The position numbers were made by a program, and so were the translations under genes. From the NCBI GenBank assembly GCA_965214435.1, contig OZ243960.1:2542001-2606000 (forward strand): a DNA stretch of 64,000 bases. Direction: 5' to 3'. The notes below the pieces were generated by a model. It was not told the DNA's origin. It was given only the letters and a program-made list of their open reading frames with translations, and made no database searches. Below, one piece after another: positions 26,028 through 34,516 of the stretch. This DNA is from Rubrobacter_A sp965214435 (GTDB lineage Bacteria; Actinomycetota; Rubrobacteria; Rubrobacterales; Rubrobacteraceae). Position 1 is the first letter of the stretch. Every line of letters starts with the position of its first letter.

Positions 26028-26665
26028 GCGTACCGTCGGAAAGCCCTTCCCCGGACTTTCTACTGGAAGCCGTGCTCCTCTCCAGTTCCCGGCCGCTCGA
26101 CCCTGACACCCTCTGTGCCGCGACCGGCCTCGGCGGAGCAGAGTTACAGAATGCTCTCGCCGAAATAGAGGACCGCTATTCCCCGGAGACCTCGGGGATC
26201 GTGCTCCGCCGGGTGGCCGGCGGCTACCAATTTTCCACGAACCCCTCGTGCGCTGCGGCGGTCGAGAAGCTGCGGGAGGTTGCCCGCGCGGCCCCGCTCT
26301 CAGCCGCCGCTCACGAGGTCCTCTCCAGCGTCTTATACCTCGGACCCCTGACGCGCGCCGGCGTCTCCGCTACCCGCGGCGTTAACTCCGACGCCGTCGT
26401 CCGCAGCCTTCTCGACCGCGGTCTGCTCGCCGAGTCCGGCGTGGACAGTGAAAGCCCCGGTACTCCCGCCCTGCTGGACGTGACGGAAGACTTTTTCATG
26501 GCGAGTGGCGCCACGGGCCGGGAAGATTTCCCGCTGCTCGATTCTCTCGTCCGTCCCGAAGAGCTGGAGCGCGTCCGGGACCGGGTAGCCGGTTCCTACC
26601 GGGAAACCTCCTCCCGGGAAGCCCCTCCGGAAGAGGACGCTCCCGGCGGCGGGTACGGTGGGTGA
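26024..26665 (+). CDS. scpB: Segregation and condensation protein B
   Basis: A dimeric winged-helix partner of ScpA. Typical segments are LLEAVLLSSSRPLDPDTLCAATGL at the N-terminus, GIVLRRVAGGYQFSTNP, and LSAAAHEVLSSVLYLGPLTRAGVSATRGVNSDAVVRSLLDRGLL. An acidic Ser/Glu/Pro tail is at the C-terminus. The length is 213 residues. The TTG overlaps the scpA stop, and the TGA overlaps the rluB ATG by one base. The scpA-scpB-rluB order is widely conserved. Confidence 0.94.
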   Translation: MSVPSESPSPDFLLEAVLLSSSRPLDPDTLCAATGLGGAELQNALAEIEDRYSPETSGIVLRRVAGGYQFSTNPSCAAAVEKLREVARAAPLSAAAHEVLSSVLYLGPLTRAGVSATRGVNSDAVVRSLLDRGLLAESGVDSESPGTPALLDVTEDFFMASGATGREDFPLLDSLVRPEELERVRDRVAGSYRETSSREAPPEEDAPGGGYGG

Positions 26666-27393
26666 TGCGGCTACAGGCGTTTCTATCGCGGGGCGGCGCA
26701 GCCCCTTCCCGGCGTAAGGCGGAAGCCTTGATCTCCTCGGGCCGCGTTACAATCAACGGCGAGACCGCGACCCTCGGTGAGAGCGTCGACCCCGGCGCCG
26801 ACACCATACTGCTCGACCGCCGCCCGGTAACCCTTCCGGCGACCCACGCCTACCTGGCTCTAAACAAGCCCGCCGGATACCTCACGACCCTGAAAGACGA
26901 GCGCGGCCGCCCGACGGTAGCGGACATCATGCCGCCGGTACCCGGACTCGTCCCGGCCGGACGCCTCGACGCCCAGACCACCGGCCTGCTGATCCTGACT
27001 ACAGACGGCCTTTTCGCCAATCGCATTACCCACCCTTCCTCCGAAATCGAGAAGGAGTACCGCGTCACGGTCCGCGGCCCGGCCCCCAAGAAAGCCCTCG
27101 ACGCCCTGGCCGCCGGCCCCGTACTGGATGACGGCCCGATGCTGCCCCCACGGCTCACGGACCTCCGGCAAGGCCGCGGTTCCCGCGGCCAGAGTAGCTT
27201 CCACCTGACCATCCACGAGGGCCGTAACCGCATAATACGCCGGGCCTGCAAAGCCGTCGGCCTCCACGTTACAGCCCTTGAACGCCGGCGTGTCGGACCT
27301 ATAGAGCTAAAAGAACTACCTATTGGCCGGTATCGCGAGCTTACGGGGCGTGAGATCTGTATGCTACAAAACCATGAACCCTCAGAACCCTAG
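26665..27393 (+). CDS. rluB: RluB/RsuA-family pseudouridine synthase
   Basis: Isomerises a uridine in 23S rRNA. The N-terminal S4 domain is MRLQAFLSRGGAAPSRRKAEALISSGRVTINGE. The catalytic Asp lies in AGRLDAQTTGLLILTTDG, and the C-terminal FHLTIHEGRNRIIRRACKAVGL is the other conserved block. ATG 26665 is used (242 residues), and the codon before it is GTG, which could also serve. The 3' end overlaps aroA by 20 bases. Confidence 0.94.
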   Translation: MRLQAFLSRGGAAPSRRKAEALISSGRVTINGETATLGESVDPGADTILLDRRPVTLPATHAYLALNKPAGYLTTLKDERGRPTVADIMPPVPGLVPAGRLDAQTTGLLILTTDGLFANRITHPSSEIEKEYRVTVRGPAPKKALDALAAGPVLDDGPMLPPRLTDLRQGRGSRGQSSFHLTIHEGRNRIIRRACKAVGLHVTALERRRVGPIELKELPIGRYRELTGREICMLQNHEPSEP

Positions 27394-28711
27394 ATACGCC
27401 AGGATACCGCCCTCCACCGGCCTCCGCGGCACGATAGCCGTCCCGCCCGACAAGTCGGTCTCCCACCGCGCCGCCCTCGCCGCTCTCCTCTCGGAAAATA
27501 CCACCACCATCCAAAACTACCTCCCCGCCCAGGATACCCTGGCAACCCTGGAAGCCGTAAAAGCCTACGGTGCCCGCGTAGACCACCACAAAACCACCAC
27601 AAAGATCACCGGCATCGGCCTCTCCTCTACCCCTGAACCATCCGACGTCATAAATACCCAGAACTCCGGCACACTTATCCGCATAATACTTGGAGTAGCC
27701 GTCGGATTTGGGGGGTTTGCGTGTTTTACGGGGGATAGTAGTCTGAGACGCCGGCCGATGGGCCGGGTGGTCGGACCGCTCGGGGCGTTGGGGGCTGAGG
27801 TCCGGGGTGCGGGTGGGGGGGAGAAGTTGCCGCTGGTGGTTCTCGGCAATAGTGGTGGTTTGCGTGGGGGGGAGTTCCGGTTGCCGGTGGCGAGTGCCCA
27901 GGTAAAGAGTTGCCTGTTGTTTGCGGGGTTGTTCGCGGACGGGCCGGTTTCGGTGGTGGAGCCTGGAAGGAGCCGGGATCATACCGAACGGCTTTTCAGA
28001 GCGTGCGGGGTTGAGGTTGGGGTTGAGGACCTTGGTGAGGAAGGTTGGAAAGTAAGGATGGAACCTCCGACGGCTGGAAGTTTAGAGGTGCCGCGGGAGA
28101 TCCTGGTTCCGGGTGATTTTTCTTCGGCGGCTTTCTGGCTGGCGGCGGCGGCGGTGGTGCCGGAAAGCGAGGTGCGGGTTTCTGGGGTAGGGTTGAACCC
28201 TACCCGGAGCGGGTTCTTGGATATACTCCGGAGGATGGGAGCGGATATAGAGGTCGTCGGGGTGCGCAAAGACGCGGTTGGGGAGCCGGTTGGGGACCTC
28301 GTTGTCCGGCACTCGGTGCTAGAGGGAACTCGGGTCGGGCCTGAGGAAGTGCCCGGGGCTGTCGATGAATTGCCGCTACTGGTCTTGCTCGGCGCTTTCG
28401 CGGAGGGTGAAACAGTCGTCGAGGGTGCCGCGGAGCTGCGGGTAAAGGAGTCGGATCGCATTTCCGATGTTTCCGAGGAGTTCAGGAAGGTCGGGGTCGA
28501 GGTCGAGGAGCGGGAGGACGGTTTCGTGGTCTCGGGGACCGGCGGGATAGAAGGCGGGCGGGCGTCCAGCCGGGGGGATCACCGGCTCGCGATGGGGCTC
28601 GCAGTCGCGGGGCTCGCGTCCCGGGGCGGGGTAGAAGTAGAGGACCTGGAAGCGGCGGGGGTATCTTACCCAGGCTTTGTCGAGGATCTGGAGCGGGTGG
28701 CTTGCTGGTAG
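27374..28711 (+). CDS. aroA: 3-phosphoshikimate 1-carboxyvinyltransferase (EPSP synthase)
   Basis: Joins phosphoenolpyruvate to shikimate-3-phosphate. DKSVSHRAAL, NSGTLIRI (normally NSGTxxR), GDSSLRRRPM, and later EVPGAVDELPLL and KESDRI are the family blocks. ATG 27374 gives 445 residues. The N-terminal 105 residues are rich in Thr, Asn and Pro and encoded by A/C-rich codons. From about codon 106 onward the protein becomes Gly/Val-rich with G-rich codons, coincident with a DNA strand-composition switch at about 27.69 kb. The TTG of cmk lies inside the 3' end. Confidence 0.95.
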   Translation: MNPQNPRYARIPPSTGLRGTIAVPPDKSVSHRAALAALLSENTTTIQNYLPAQDTLATLEAVKAYGARVDHHKTTTKITGIGLSSTPEPSDVINTQNSGTLIRIILGVAVGFGGFACFTGDSSLRRRPMGRVVGPLGALGAEVRGAGGGEKLPLVVLGNSGGLRGGEFRLPVASAQVKSCLLFAGLFADGPVSVVEPGRSRDHTERLFRACGVEVGVEDLGEEGWKVRMEPPTAGSLEVPREILVPGDFSSAAFWLAAAAVVPESEVRVSGVGLNPTRSGFLDILRRMGADIEVVGVRKDAVGEPVGDLVVRHSVLEGTRVGPEEVPGAVDELPLLVLLGAFAEGETVVEGAAELRVKESDRISDVSEEFRKVGVEVEEREDGFVVSGTGGIEGGRASSRGDHRLAMGLAVAGLASRGGVEVEDLEAAGVSYPGFVEDLERVACW

Positions 28712-29361
28712 CGATAGACGGTCCGGCGGGTAGCGGTAAGAGCTCCGTCGCCCGGGCAGTGGCGGAGGGGCTCGGCGCTGTAAATCTGAATACCGGGGCT
28801 GCGTACCGGGCGGTCGCCCTCCGGGCGCTGCAGGAGGGATTGGACCTCGACAGTGGCGAGCAGATCTCGTCGGCCGCCGAAAAGGTAGGTCTGCGGGCAA
28901 CGGGTGCCGAGATAGAGGGGGAACCGGTCGCCGAAGACGACCTCCGGACGCCGGAGGTAGCGGCGGCGGCTTCAAAGGTCTCGGCGCATCCGGAGGTTCG
29001 CCAAGTTCTTCTCGAAGTACAGCGGGAGGCGGCTCGGGAAGCCGACGCCCGCCCGGACGGCGGGGTTGTGGTGGAGGGCCGGGACATCGGGACCGTGGTG
29101 CTACCCGATGCGGACCTGAAAGTGTTTCTGTCGGCGTCGGCTGAGGAGCGGGCGCGCCGCCGGGCATTGCAGAGCGGCCGGGAGGCTGAGCTGGTCCGCA
29201 TTCAGAAGGCCATGCGGACCCGAGACCGCCAAGACTCGGAGAGGGCCGTCTCGCCTCTAAAACCGGCTCCGGACGCCGTGATCATCGACACGACCGGTCT
29301 GAAGTTGGAAGAGGTCGTCGGGCGCGTGCTGCAGCTCGCGCGAGAGCTCAGAGGAGTTTAG
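28702..29361 (+). CDS. cmk: Cytidylate kinase
   Basis: Phosphorylates CMP and dCMP. It begins MLVAIDGPAGSGKSSVARAVAEGL with the P-loop at residues 7-14. NTGAAYRAVAL, VVEGRDIGTVVLPDADLKVFLSAS and the lid RDRQDSERAVSPL follow. The length is 219 residues. The TTG start overlaps aroA by 10 bases. The order aroA-cmk-plsC-der is conserved in many Gram-positive genomes. Confidence 0.96.
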   Translation: MLVAIDGPAGSGKSSVARAVAEGLGAVNLNTGAAYRAVALRALQEGLDLDSGEQISSAAEKVGLRATGAEIEGEPVAEDDLRTPEVAAAASKVSAHPEVRQVLLEVQREAAREADARPDGGVVVEGRDIGTVVLPDADLKVFLSASAEERARRRALQSGREAELVRIQKAMRTRDRQDSERAVSPLKPAPDAVIIDTTGLKLEEVVGRVLQLARELRGV

Positions 29362-29365
29362 GGGC

Positions 29366-30046
29366 TTGCCGCGGCGAAGATTTCAGCGCCCGAACTTTTT
29401 GCGGGGTTCGGAGATGCCCGATGTCATGTCTCCGAGATACCGGCTGTTTAGGGGAACGCTAGTGGTTTTTGGGCGGTTGTTCCTGGGTTTTACGGTCCAC
29501 GGGGCGGACTCCACTCCCCGGCAAGGGCAGGTTGTGGTCGCCTCCAACCACCACAGGTTCTTGGATCCGGTCTTTGTCGGGATGGCTGTACCGCGCCGGT
29601 TGCTGTGGATGGCGAAAAAAGAGCTTTTCACGCCTCCAATGGACAAGTTATTCTACTTTATAGGGTCATTTCCGGTAGATCGGGAGAAGGGCGGCCGGTC
29701 GGCGCTGCGGGCCGCGCTAACGTACTTGAAAGAAGGCTGGCCCCTCGGTATCTTTCCGGAAGGAACCCGGAGAAGGGATAAGCTCTCGGGAGAAGTGAAG
29801 AGCGGGGCCGTGATGCTCGCCGTTCGCAGCGAAGCTCCGGTGCTCCCGGTGTACGTGGACGAGGTGCCGGGCTTTGTGGGCCGGTTGCGGGGAGAGAAGC
29901 TCCGGGTCTACATCGGGGAGCCGATAGCGATGGACCACTCTCTGCGCGGCGGCAGGGCTTACCGGGAGGCGGCGGACGAGATAATGGCCGAGATTTACGC
30001 GCTCCCGAAACGCTTTAAAGAACGACAGTTAACGGACAGCTGTTGA
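29366..30046 (+). CDS. plsC: 1-acyl-sn-glycerol-3-phosphate acyltransferase (PlsC family)
   Basis: Membrane-associated acyltransferase of phospholipid synthesis, making phosphatidic acid from lysophosphatidic acid. The catalytic H-x4-D motif is SNHHRFLDPVFVG, and the substrate-binding FPEGTRRRDKLSGEVKSGA is present. The length is 226 residues from TTG 29366, behind GAGGAG. ATG 29414 is an alternative start. It lies between cmk and der and overlaps der by 4 bases. Confidence 0.9.
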   Translation: MPRRRFQRPNFLRGSEMPDVMSPRYRLFRGTLVVFGRLFLGFTVHGADSTPRQGQVVVASNHHRFLDPVFVGMAVPRRLLWMAKKELFTPPMDKLFYFIGSFPVDREKGGRSALRAALTYLKEGWPLGIFPEGTRRRDKLSGEVKSGAVMLAVRSEAPVLPVYVDEVPGFVGRLRGEKLRVYIGEPIAMDHSLRGGRAYREAADEIMAEIYALPKRFKERQLTDSC

Positions 30047-31353
30047 ATGGCGGGTCGCCGGTCGCCGGCCTGCCCGTCGTAGCGATAGTCGGGGCGCCGA
30101 ACGTCGGCAAAAGCTCTTTCGTAAACCGGGTGCTCGGGCGGCGGGCGGCGGTCGTCTCCGGGGAGCCCGGTACCACCCGCGACCGGACTTACAACCGGGC
30201 CGAGTGGTCCGGGCGGGACTTCGCGCTGGTCGATACCGGTGGGATGGAGCCTCGGGCCGAGGTCGGACTGGAAGCGCTGGTTACGCTCCAGGCCCGGGTA
30301 GCCGTCGAGGAGGCGGACGTCATAGTGCACCTGGCGGACTCCAGGGTCGGCCCTGGCGAGGCCGACGCCGCCATCGCCCGGGAGCTCCGGCGGGCGGGCG
30401 CCCCGACGGTGCTGGCTGTAAACAAGCTGGACAACCCGGCTGACGACACCGAGCGTTACAGGTTCTACGCGCTGGGAGAAGGCGAGCCGCACGCCATATC
30501 CGCGATCCACGGCATAGGGGTCGGGGATCTGCTCGACGTTATAGTTTCCAGCCTCCCGGAGCCGGACGAGACCGCTGAAGAACCCGCGCCGGGTCTCGCC
30601 ATCGTCGGGCGGCCGAACGTCGGCAAGAGCACGCTCCTGAACCTCCTCGTAGGCTCGGAGCGGGCCGTCGTCTCTGAGGTCGCGGGTACCACCACGGACG
30701 CCGTGGCCGGCGAGGTCTCGGTGGACGGACGGGTGTACCGGCTGCTCGACACCGCCGGGGTAAACAAGAGCGCCAGGAAAGCCAGCGGAGTACCGTACTA
30801 CTCGTCCTTAAAGACCTCCGAGGCGATCCGGCGCTCCGCCGTCTCGCTGCTCGTGGTGGACGCCGTGGAAGGTGTCGCCGCCGGGGATCTGCAACTCGCC
30901 CGCCAGATCGAGGAGTCCGGCCGCTCGTGCGGCATCCTGATAAACAAGAGCGACCTCGTTTCCAGAGAGCGTATCCGGGAGCTTGAAGGGGCTATTACGG
31001 CTCGCATGACGGACCTTAAACCGCCCGCGCTTTCGGTCTCCGGGCTCTCCGGCGCGGGAACCGCCGGTATCCTCCCGTTCGCCGCCCGGCTCTACGAGGC
31101 TTATAACACGCGCCTCCCCACCCACGAGGTCGCCGAGTTCATAAACGCCGTCGTGGACCGCAGCGCCCCGCCCCGGGGAGTGAAGATCCGGTACGCCGTC
31201 CAGACCGGCGCCGCCCCGCCACGCTTTACCCTGTTCGCAAATCGTCCCAAAGACGTGCCGGACAGCTACCTCAGGTACGTCGAAAACGCCCTCAGAGAAC
31301 GCTACGACCTCTACGGATCCGCCGTAAGACTGCGCCTGAAAAGCAGCCGCTAA
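30043..31353 (+). CDS. der: Ribosome biogenesis GTPase Der (EngA)
   Basis: A GTPase with two tandem G domains and a C-terminal KH-like domain, needed for 50S assembly. The first P-loop is GAPNVGKSSF with DTGGMEP, and the second is GRPNVGKSTL with DTAGVNK. NKLD and NKSD motifs supply guanine specificity. The length is 436 residues. The TTG overlaps the plsC stop. The last 150 bases of the gene are A/C-rich. Confidence 0.96.
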   Translation: MNGGSPVAGLPVVAIVGAPNVGKSSFVNRVLGRRAAVVSGEPGTTRDRTYNRAEWSGRDFALVDTGGMEPRAEVGLEALVTLQARVAVEEADVIVHLADSRVGPGEADAAIARELRRAGAPTVLAVNKLDNPADDTERYRFYALGEGEPHAISAIHGIGVGDLLDVIVSSLPEPDETAEEPAPGLAIVGRPNVGKSTLLNLLVGSERAVVSEVAGTTTDAVAGEVSVDGRVYRLLDTAGVNKSARKASGVPYYSSLKTSEAIRRSAVSLLVVDAVEGVAAGDLQLARQIEESGRSCGILINKSDLVSRERIRELEGAITARMTDLKPPALSVSGLSGAGTAGILPFAARLYEAYNTRLPTHEVAEFINAVVDRSAPPRGVKIRYAVQTGAAPPRFTLFANRPKDVPDSYLRYVENALRERYDLYGSAVRLRLKSSR

Positions 31354-31444
31354 AGCAGTCGTTAATGCAGAAGGACCTCTAACGGTTGGGTTCGGGGCCT
31401 TGCTTTCGGGGTAAGATGTTAGAGCGGGCGTTAAGGAAGGAAAC

Positions 31445-31477
31445 CCGCCGCGGTTATGCCCGTATGTTCTGCGGCGG
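31445..31477. other. Hairpin in the gap after der
   Basis: CCGCCGCGG (31445-31453) pairs with CTGCGGCGG (31469-31477), a 9-bp stem with one G-T pair around a 15-base loop. There is no T-run, so it is at best an imperfect terminator of the der operon or a leader element for the gene at 31539. The remaining part of the 185-base gap contains AT-rich TATACA and TATCTA candidates for a -10 near 31500. Confidence 0.35.
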
Positions 31478-31538
31478 CTAAAGAGTAAAGCATGTTTTAT
31501 ACAGTATCTATTTACCATCAAAGAAACCGGAGGCAGCT

Positions 31539-34112
31539 ATGAAAGCTGTAATTATGGCCGGTGGTCAGGGAACACGTCTCAGGCCGCTAACCAGCCAGCA
31601 GCCGAAACCCATGATTCCGATAGCCAACATCCCGTGCATGGAGCACATCGTAAACCTGTTAAAGCGCTACGGCTTTACGGACATAGTGGTCACACTGCAG
31701 TTTCTGCCGGAGGAGATCCAGGACTACTTCGGCGACGGCTCGGAGTGGGGTGTCAACATCCGCTACTCGATAGAGGACGCTCCGGCCGGGACCGCCGGTT
31801 CGGTCAAGCTGGCGGAGACGGAGCTTGAGGATCTCGGCGAGTCCGGCGAGAGGTTTCTGGTTATAAGCGGCGACGCCCTGACGGACTGCGACCTCGAAGA
31901 GCTTCTGCGCTTCCACGAAGAAAAGGGCTCAGAGGCCACGATGGTCTTGAAAAGCGTGGAGAACCCGCTGGACTTCGGCATCGTCATAACCGAGGAGGAC
32001 GGCCGCATCTCCCGGTTTTTGGAGAAGCCGGCGTGGGGTCAGGTATTCTCCGACACGGTCAACACCGGCATCTACCTGCTGGAAGGTTCGGTGCTGGATG
32101 AGATCCCTACCGAAGGCGAGTACGATTTCTCAAAGGAGCTTTTCCCAAAGCTCCTTGAAGAACACCGGGCTCTCTATGGCTACGTCACGGACTCTTACTG
32201 GGAGGACATCGGCACGCTGGAGCAGTACGCGGGCGCCCAGAGAGACGTCCTCGACGGCAAGCTGCGGGGGGTGCGGCCGCCGGGCACGCGTCTCAGGGAC
32301 AGCATCTACGTCGGCCAGCGAGCGCAGGTCGAGGATGAGGCGTTAGAAGGTCCGATAGTAATCGGGGAGAACGCCCGGATCGACCCGAGCGCCGAGATCG
32401 GACCCTACTCTGTAATAGCCGCAAACACCGTTATATCGGCCGGGGCGAAGATCGAGCGCACCGTAATCGCCGACGGCAGCTACATCGGCGAGGGGGCCGA
32501 GCTCTACGACACCCTCGTCGGCCGCTCGTGCTACGTCCAGGAGCGGGCCCGTATCCTGGAGCGCAGCGCGCTCGGGGACGATGTGATCCTGGGCGAGGGG
32601 GCTACGATAGCCCCGGATGTAAAAGTCTTCCCGCACAAGACCGTCGAGAGTGGGGCGAACGTTACCCAGAGCCTTATCTACGAGACAATGGGTCTCAGGA
32701 CGGTTTTCAAGGGCGGTATCGTCTCCGGTAAGTTCAACGTGGACATAACCCCCGAGTTCGTTATACGGCTCGCGTCATCCTTCGGTACTAACCTCGCCGC
32801 GGGCGCCGTCGTCACCCTCGGCCGGGACGCTTCTCCATCCGCCCAGGTCGCCAAGCGGGCGATGACCAGCGCGTTGCTCGGGACCGGTATTAACATCCGG
32901 GACCTCCGGGCCGCCCACGCGGGGGTCGTCCGACACGACGTTCTGGCGGGCAAGGCCTCTGCCGGGGCCCACATCCGGGTCGGGGAAAACGCTGACGAGG
33001 TAGAGATACTGCTTTTCTCCTCCGATGCGACCCCGATGACCGAGTCCGACCAGCGCTCGGTCGAGAAAGTCTTTGTCCGGGAAGAGTACCGGCGGGCATA
33101 CCTGGGAGACGTGGGAGAGTTGATCTACCCGGGCCGGGCCGTCGAGCAGTACGTCGAGCGCCTCGAACGGGCCGTCGACCGGGAAAAGACCTCGAACTCC
33201 ACCATAGTCGTCGACTTCTCCGGCGGGGTCGCGGATCTCGTCGCGAGCCGGGTGTTTACCCGTCTCGGAGTCAACGCCGTCGTCCTATCCGGTTTCGCCA
33301 ACGCGAACGCCGCCGCGGGTCCTCCGGGTCCATCGAACGGTAACTCCCGCACGCAGCCTGTGGAACCGCAGGAGAGCCTGGCGCGGGTCGGGCGCATCGT
33401 ACCGACGGTCGGGGCTTCTTTCGGGTGTGTGGTGGGTCCTACGGGCGAAGACTTGCAGTTCGTCGATGACCGGGGCGAGCCTGTACCGCCTGACGTAATG
33501 CTCGCCTGTTTTATTAGCGAGTTGCAGCCCGGAAAAGCCGTCCTTCCGGTAAACCTGAGCCGGGAGTATGAGAAGCTAGTCGGTTCTCGCGGCGGTACCG
33601 TGGAAGAGAGCCGCACGGGGCTCGGGAACGTGGCCTTAAAGGGTGCCGGGGAGAAAGCCGACATCGCCGGCACCGGGGACGGCCGCTACATATTCCCAGA
33701 TTTTCTACCAGCCCCGGACTGCTTTATCACGCTGGCGCGGGCGCTAGAGTTGTTCAAGGCTCGACCGCTCTCCCAGGTGCGGCAGCGTTTCGGGGACGGC
33801 GTCGGCCGGGTCGAGAAAGAGCAGCTAGAGTGTTCCTGGTCGGACAAAGGCCGGGTCATGCGCGGGCTCGCCGAGAAGTTCGGCGGAGACCCGGATGTAA
33901 TCCTCACCGACGGGGTTAAGCTTAGTGTCGACAGTGGCTGGGTCTTGATGCTTCCCGACCCGGATAACCCGCTGTTCTACGTCTACGCCGAGACCGGTAA
34001 CGGTTCCCCGGAAACCTCCAACGGCTCGTCGAACGGCGGCTCCGGCGAAGTCGTAAAAGAGTACACTGCTCTGGTGGCTTCCCTTATAAACGGGAAGAAC
34101 GGCGCGGAGTAA
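31539..34112 (+). CDS. Sugar-1-phosphate nucleotidyltransferase fused to a degenerate phosphomannomutase domain
   Basis: An 857-residue protein. Residues about 1-235 form an NTP transferase (MKAVIMAGGQGTRLRPLT, with KPMIPIANIP and the EYDFSKELFPKLL segment). About 250-345 are hexapeptide repeats, and about 385-857 resemble phosphomannomutase/phosphoglucomutase. In active mutases the phosphoserine loop reads TASHNP, but here the matching position reads GKASAGAHIRVGENADEVEILLF, with no Ser-His-Asn. The metal site DGDxD is not recognisable either. The first half is probably an active GDP-mannose or related pyrophosphorylase, and the second half a regulatory pseudo-mutase. ATG start with GGAGG six bases upstream. 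Confidence 0.85.
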   Translation: MKAVIMAGGQGTRLRPLTSQQPKPMIPIANIPCMEHIVNLLKRYGFTDIVVTLQFLPEEIQDYFGDGSEWGVNIRYSIEDAPAGTAGSVKLAETELEDLGESGERFLVISGDALTDCDLEELLRFHEEKGSEATMVLKSVENPLDFGIVITEEDGRISRFLEKPAWGQVFSDTVNTGIYLLEGSVLDEIPTEGEYDFSKELFPKLLEEHRALYGYVTDSYWEDIGTLEQYAGAQRDVLDGKLRGVRPPGTRLRDSIYVGQRAQVEDEALEGPIVIGENARIDPSAEIGPYSVIAANTVISAGAKIERTVIADGSYIGEGAELYDTLVGRSCYVQERARILERSALGDDVILGEGATIAPDVKVFPHKTVESGANVTQSLIYETMGLRTVFKGGIVSGKFNVDITPEFVIRLASSFGTNLAAGAVVTLGRDASPSAQVAKRAMTSALLGTGINIRDLRAAHAGVVRHDVLAGKASAGAHIRVGENADEVEILLFSSDATPMTESDQRSVEKVFVREEYRRAYLGDVGELIYPGRAVEQYVERLERAVDREKTSNSTIVVDFSGGVADLVASRVFTRLGVNAVVLSGFANANAAAGPPGPSNGNSRTQPVEPQESLARVGRIVPTVGASFGCVVGPTGEDLQFVDDRGEPVPPDVMLACFISELQPGKAVLPVNLSREYEKLVGSRGGTVEESRTGLGNVALKGAGEKADIAGTGDGRYIFPDFLPAPDCFITLARALELFKARPLSQVRQRFGDGVGRVEKEQLECSWSDKGRVMRGLAEKFGGDPDVILTDGVKLSVDSGWVLMLPDPDNPLFYVYAETGNGSPETSNGSSNGGSGEVVKEYTALVASLINGKNGAE

Positions 34113-34152
34113 ATATCTTCGTCTAAGACTGTACTTGAGGTTCAGGGAAGGA

Positions 34153-34158
34153 TATACT
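34153..34158 (+). promoter_or_regulatory. Probable -10 box for rsiG, close to the start codon
   Basis: TATACT lies 7 bases before the rsiG ATG at 34166. A transcript starting 6-8 bases downstream would be leaderless or nearly so. The -35 17 bases upstream is poor (TGTACT), so the assignment is tentative. Confidence 0.4.
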
Positions 34159-34165
34159 GCGTTCT

Positions 34166-34516
34166 ATGAACGAGAGTGAGAACGAGGGGACCCGGGAACG
34201 TGAAGCCGCTGGTTTCAAAGAACCTGACGGCGAAAGCTTCGATTGGCAGGGAGCGGAGGATCTAACCTCTTTATCTGAGAATACTCTCCGGAGTAGTCTG
34301 GTGTCGCTGGTCGAAGAGGAGCGGTCCCTAAGCTACCGGCGGCGGGTGTTGCAGGGCAGGATAGACCTTATCCGGGCGGAGCTCGTCCGGCGGGGCGGGG
34401 TTTCTCTTTCGGCGGACGAGCTTGTGCAGGTGCTTCTCGGGAACAACCCTGGGCTACAGGTTCTTCCGGATGAAGAACCCGGTGAGGGTGCGGAAGGCGA
34501 GGAGCGGCAAGGGTGA
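34166..34516 (+). CDS. rsiG: Single-motif RsiG, c-di-GMP-binding anti-sigma factor
   Basis: A 116-residue helical protein. It carries exactly one copy of the c-di-GMP signature E(X)3S(X)2R(X)3Q(X)3D: Glu52, Ser56, Arg59, Gln63 and Asp67 of SLVEEERSLSYRRRVLQG...ID. Published work on Streptomyces RsiG describes twin motifs, while Rubrobacter radiotolerans RsiG has one and homodimerises around c-di-GMP to hold the WhiG sigma factor; there the switch controls type IV pili. The N-terminal 35 residues are acidic and probably disordered. The helix after the motif (IRAELVRRGG) and the second helix complete the hairpin. Its stop overlaps the next gene by 4 bases. Confidence 0.88.
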   Translation: MNESENEGTREREAAGFKEPDGESFDWQGAEDLTSLSENTLRSSLVSLVEEERSLSYRRRVLQGRIDLIRAELVRRGGVSLSADELVQVLLGNNPGLQVLPDEEPGEGAEGEERQG

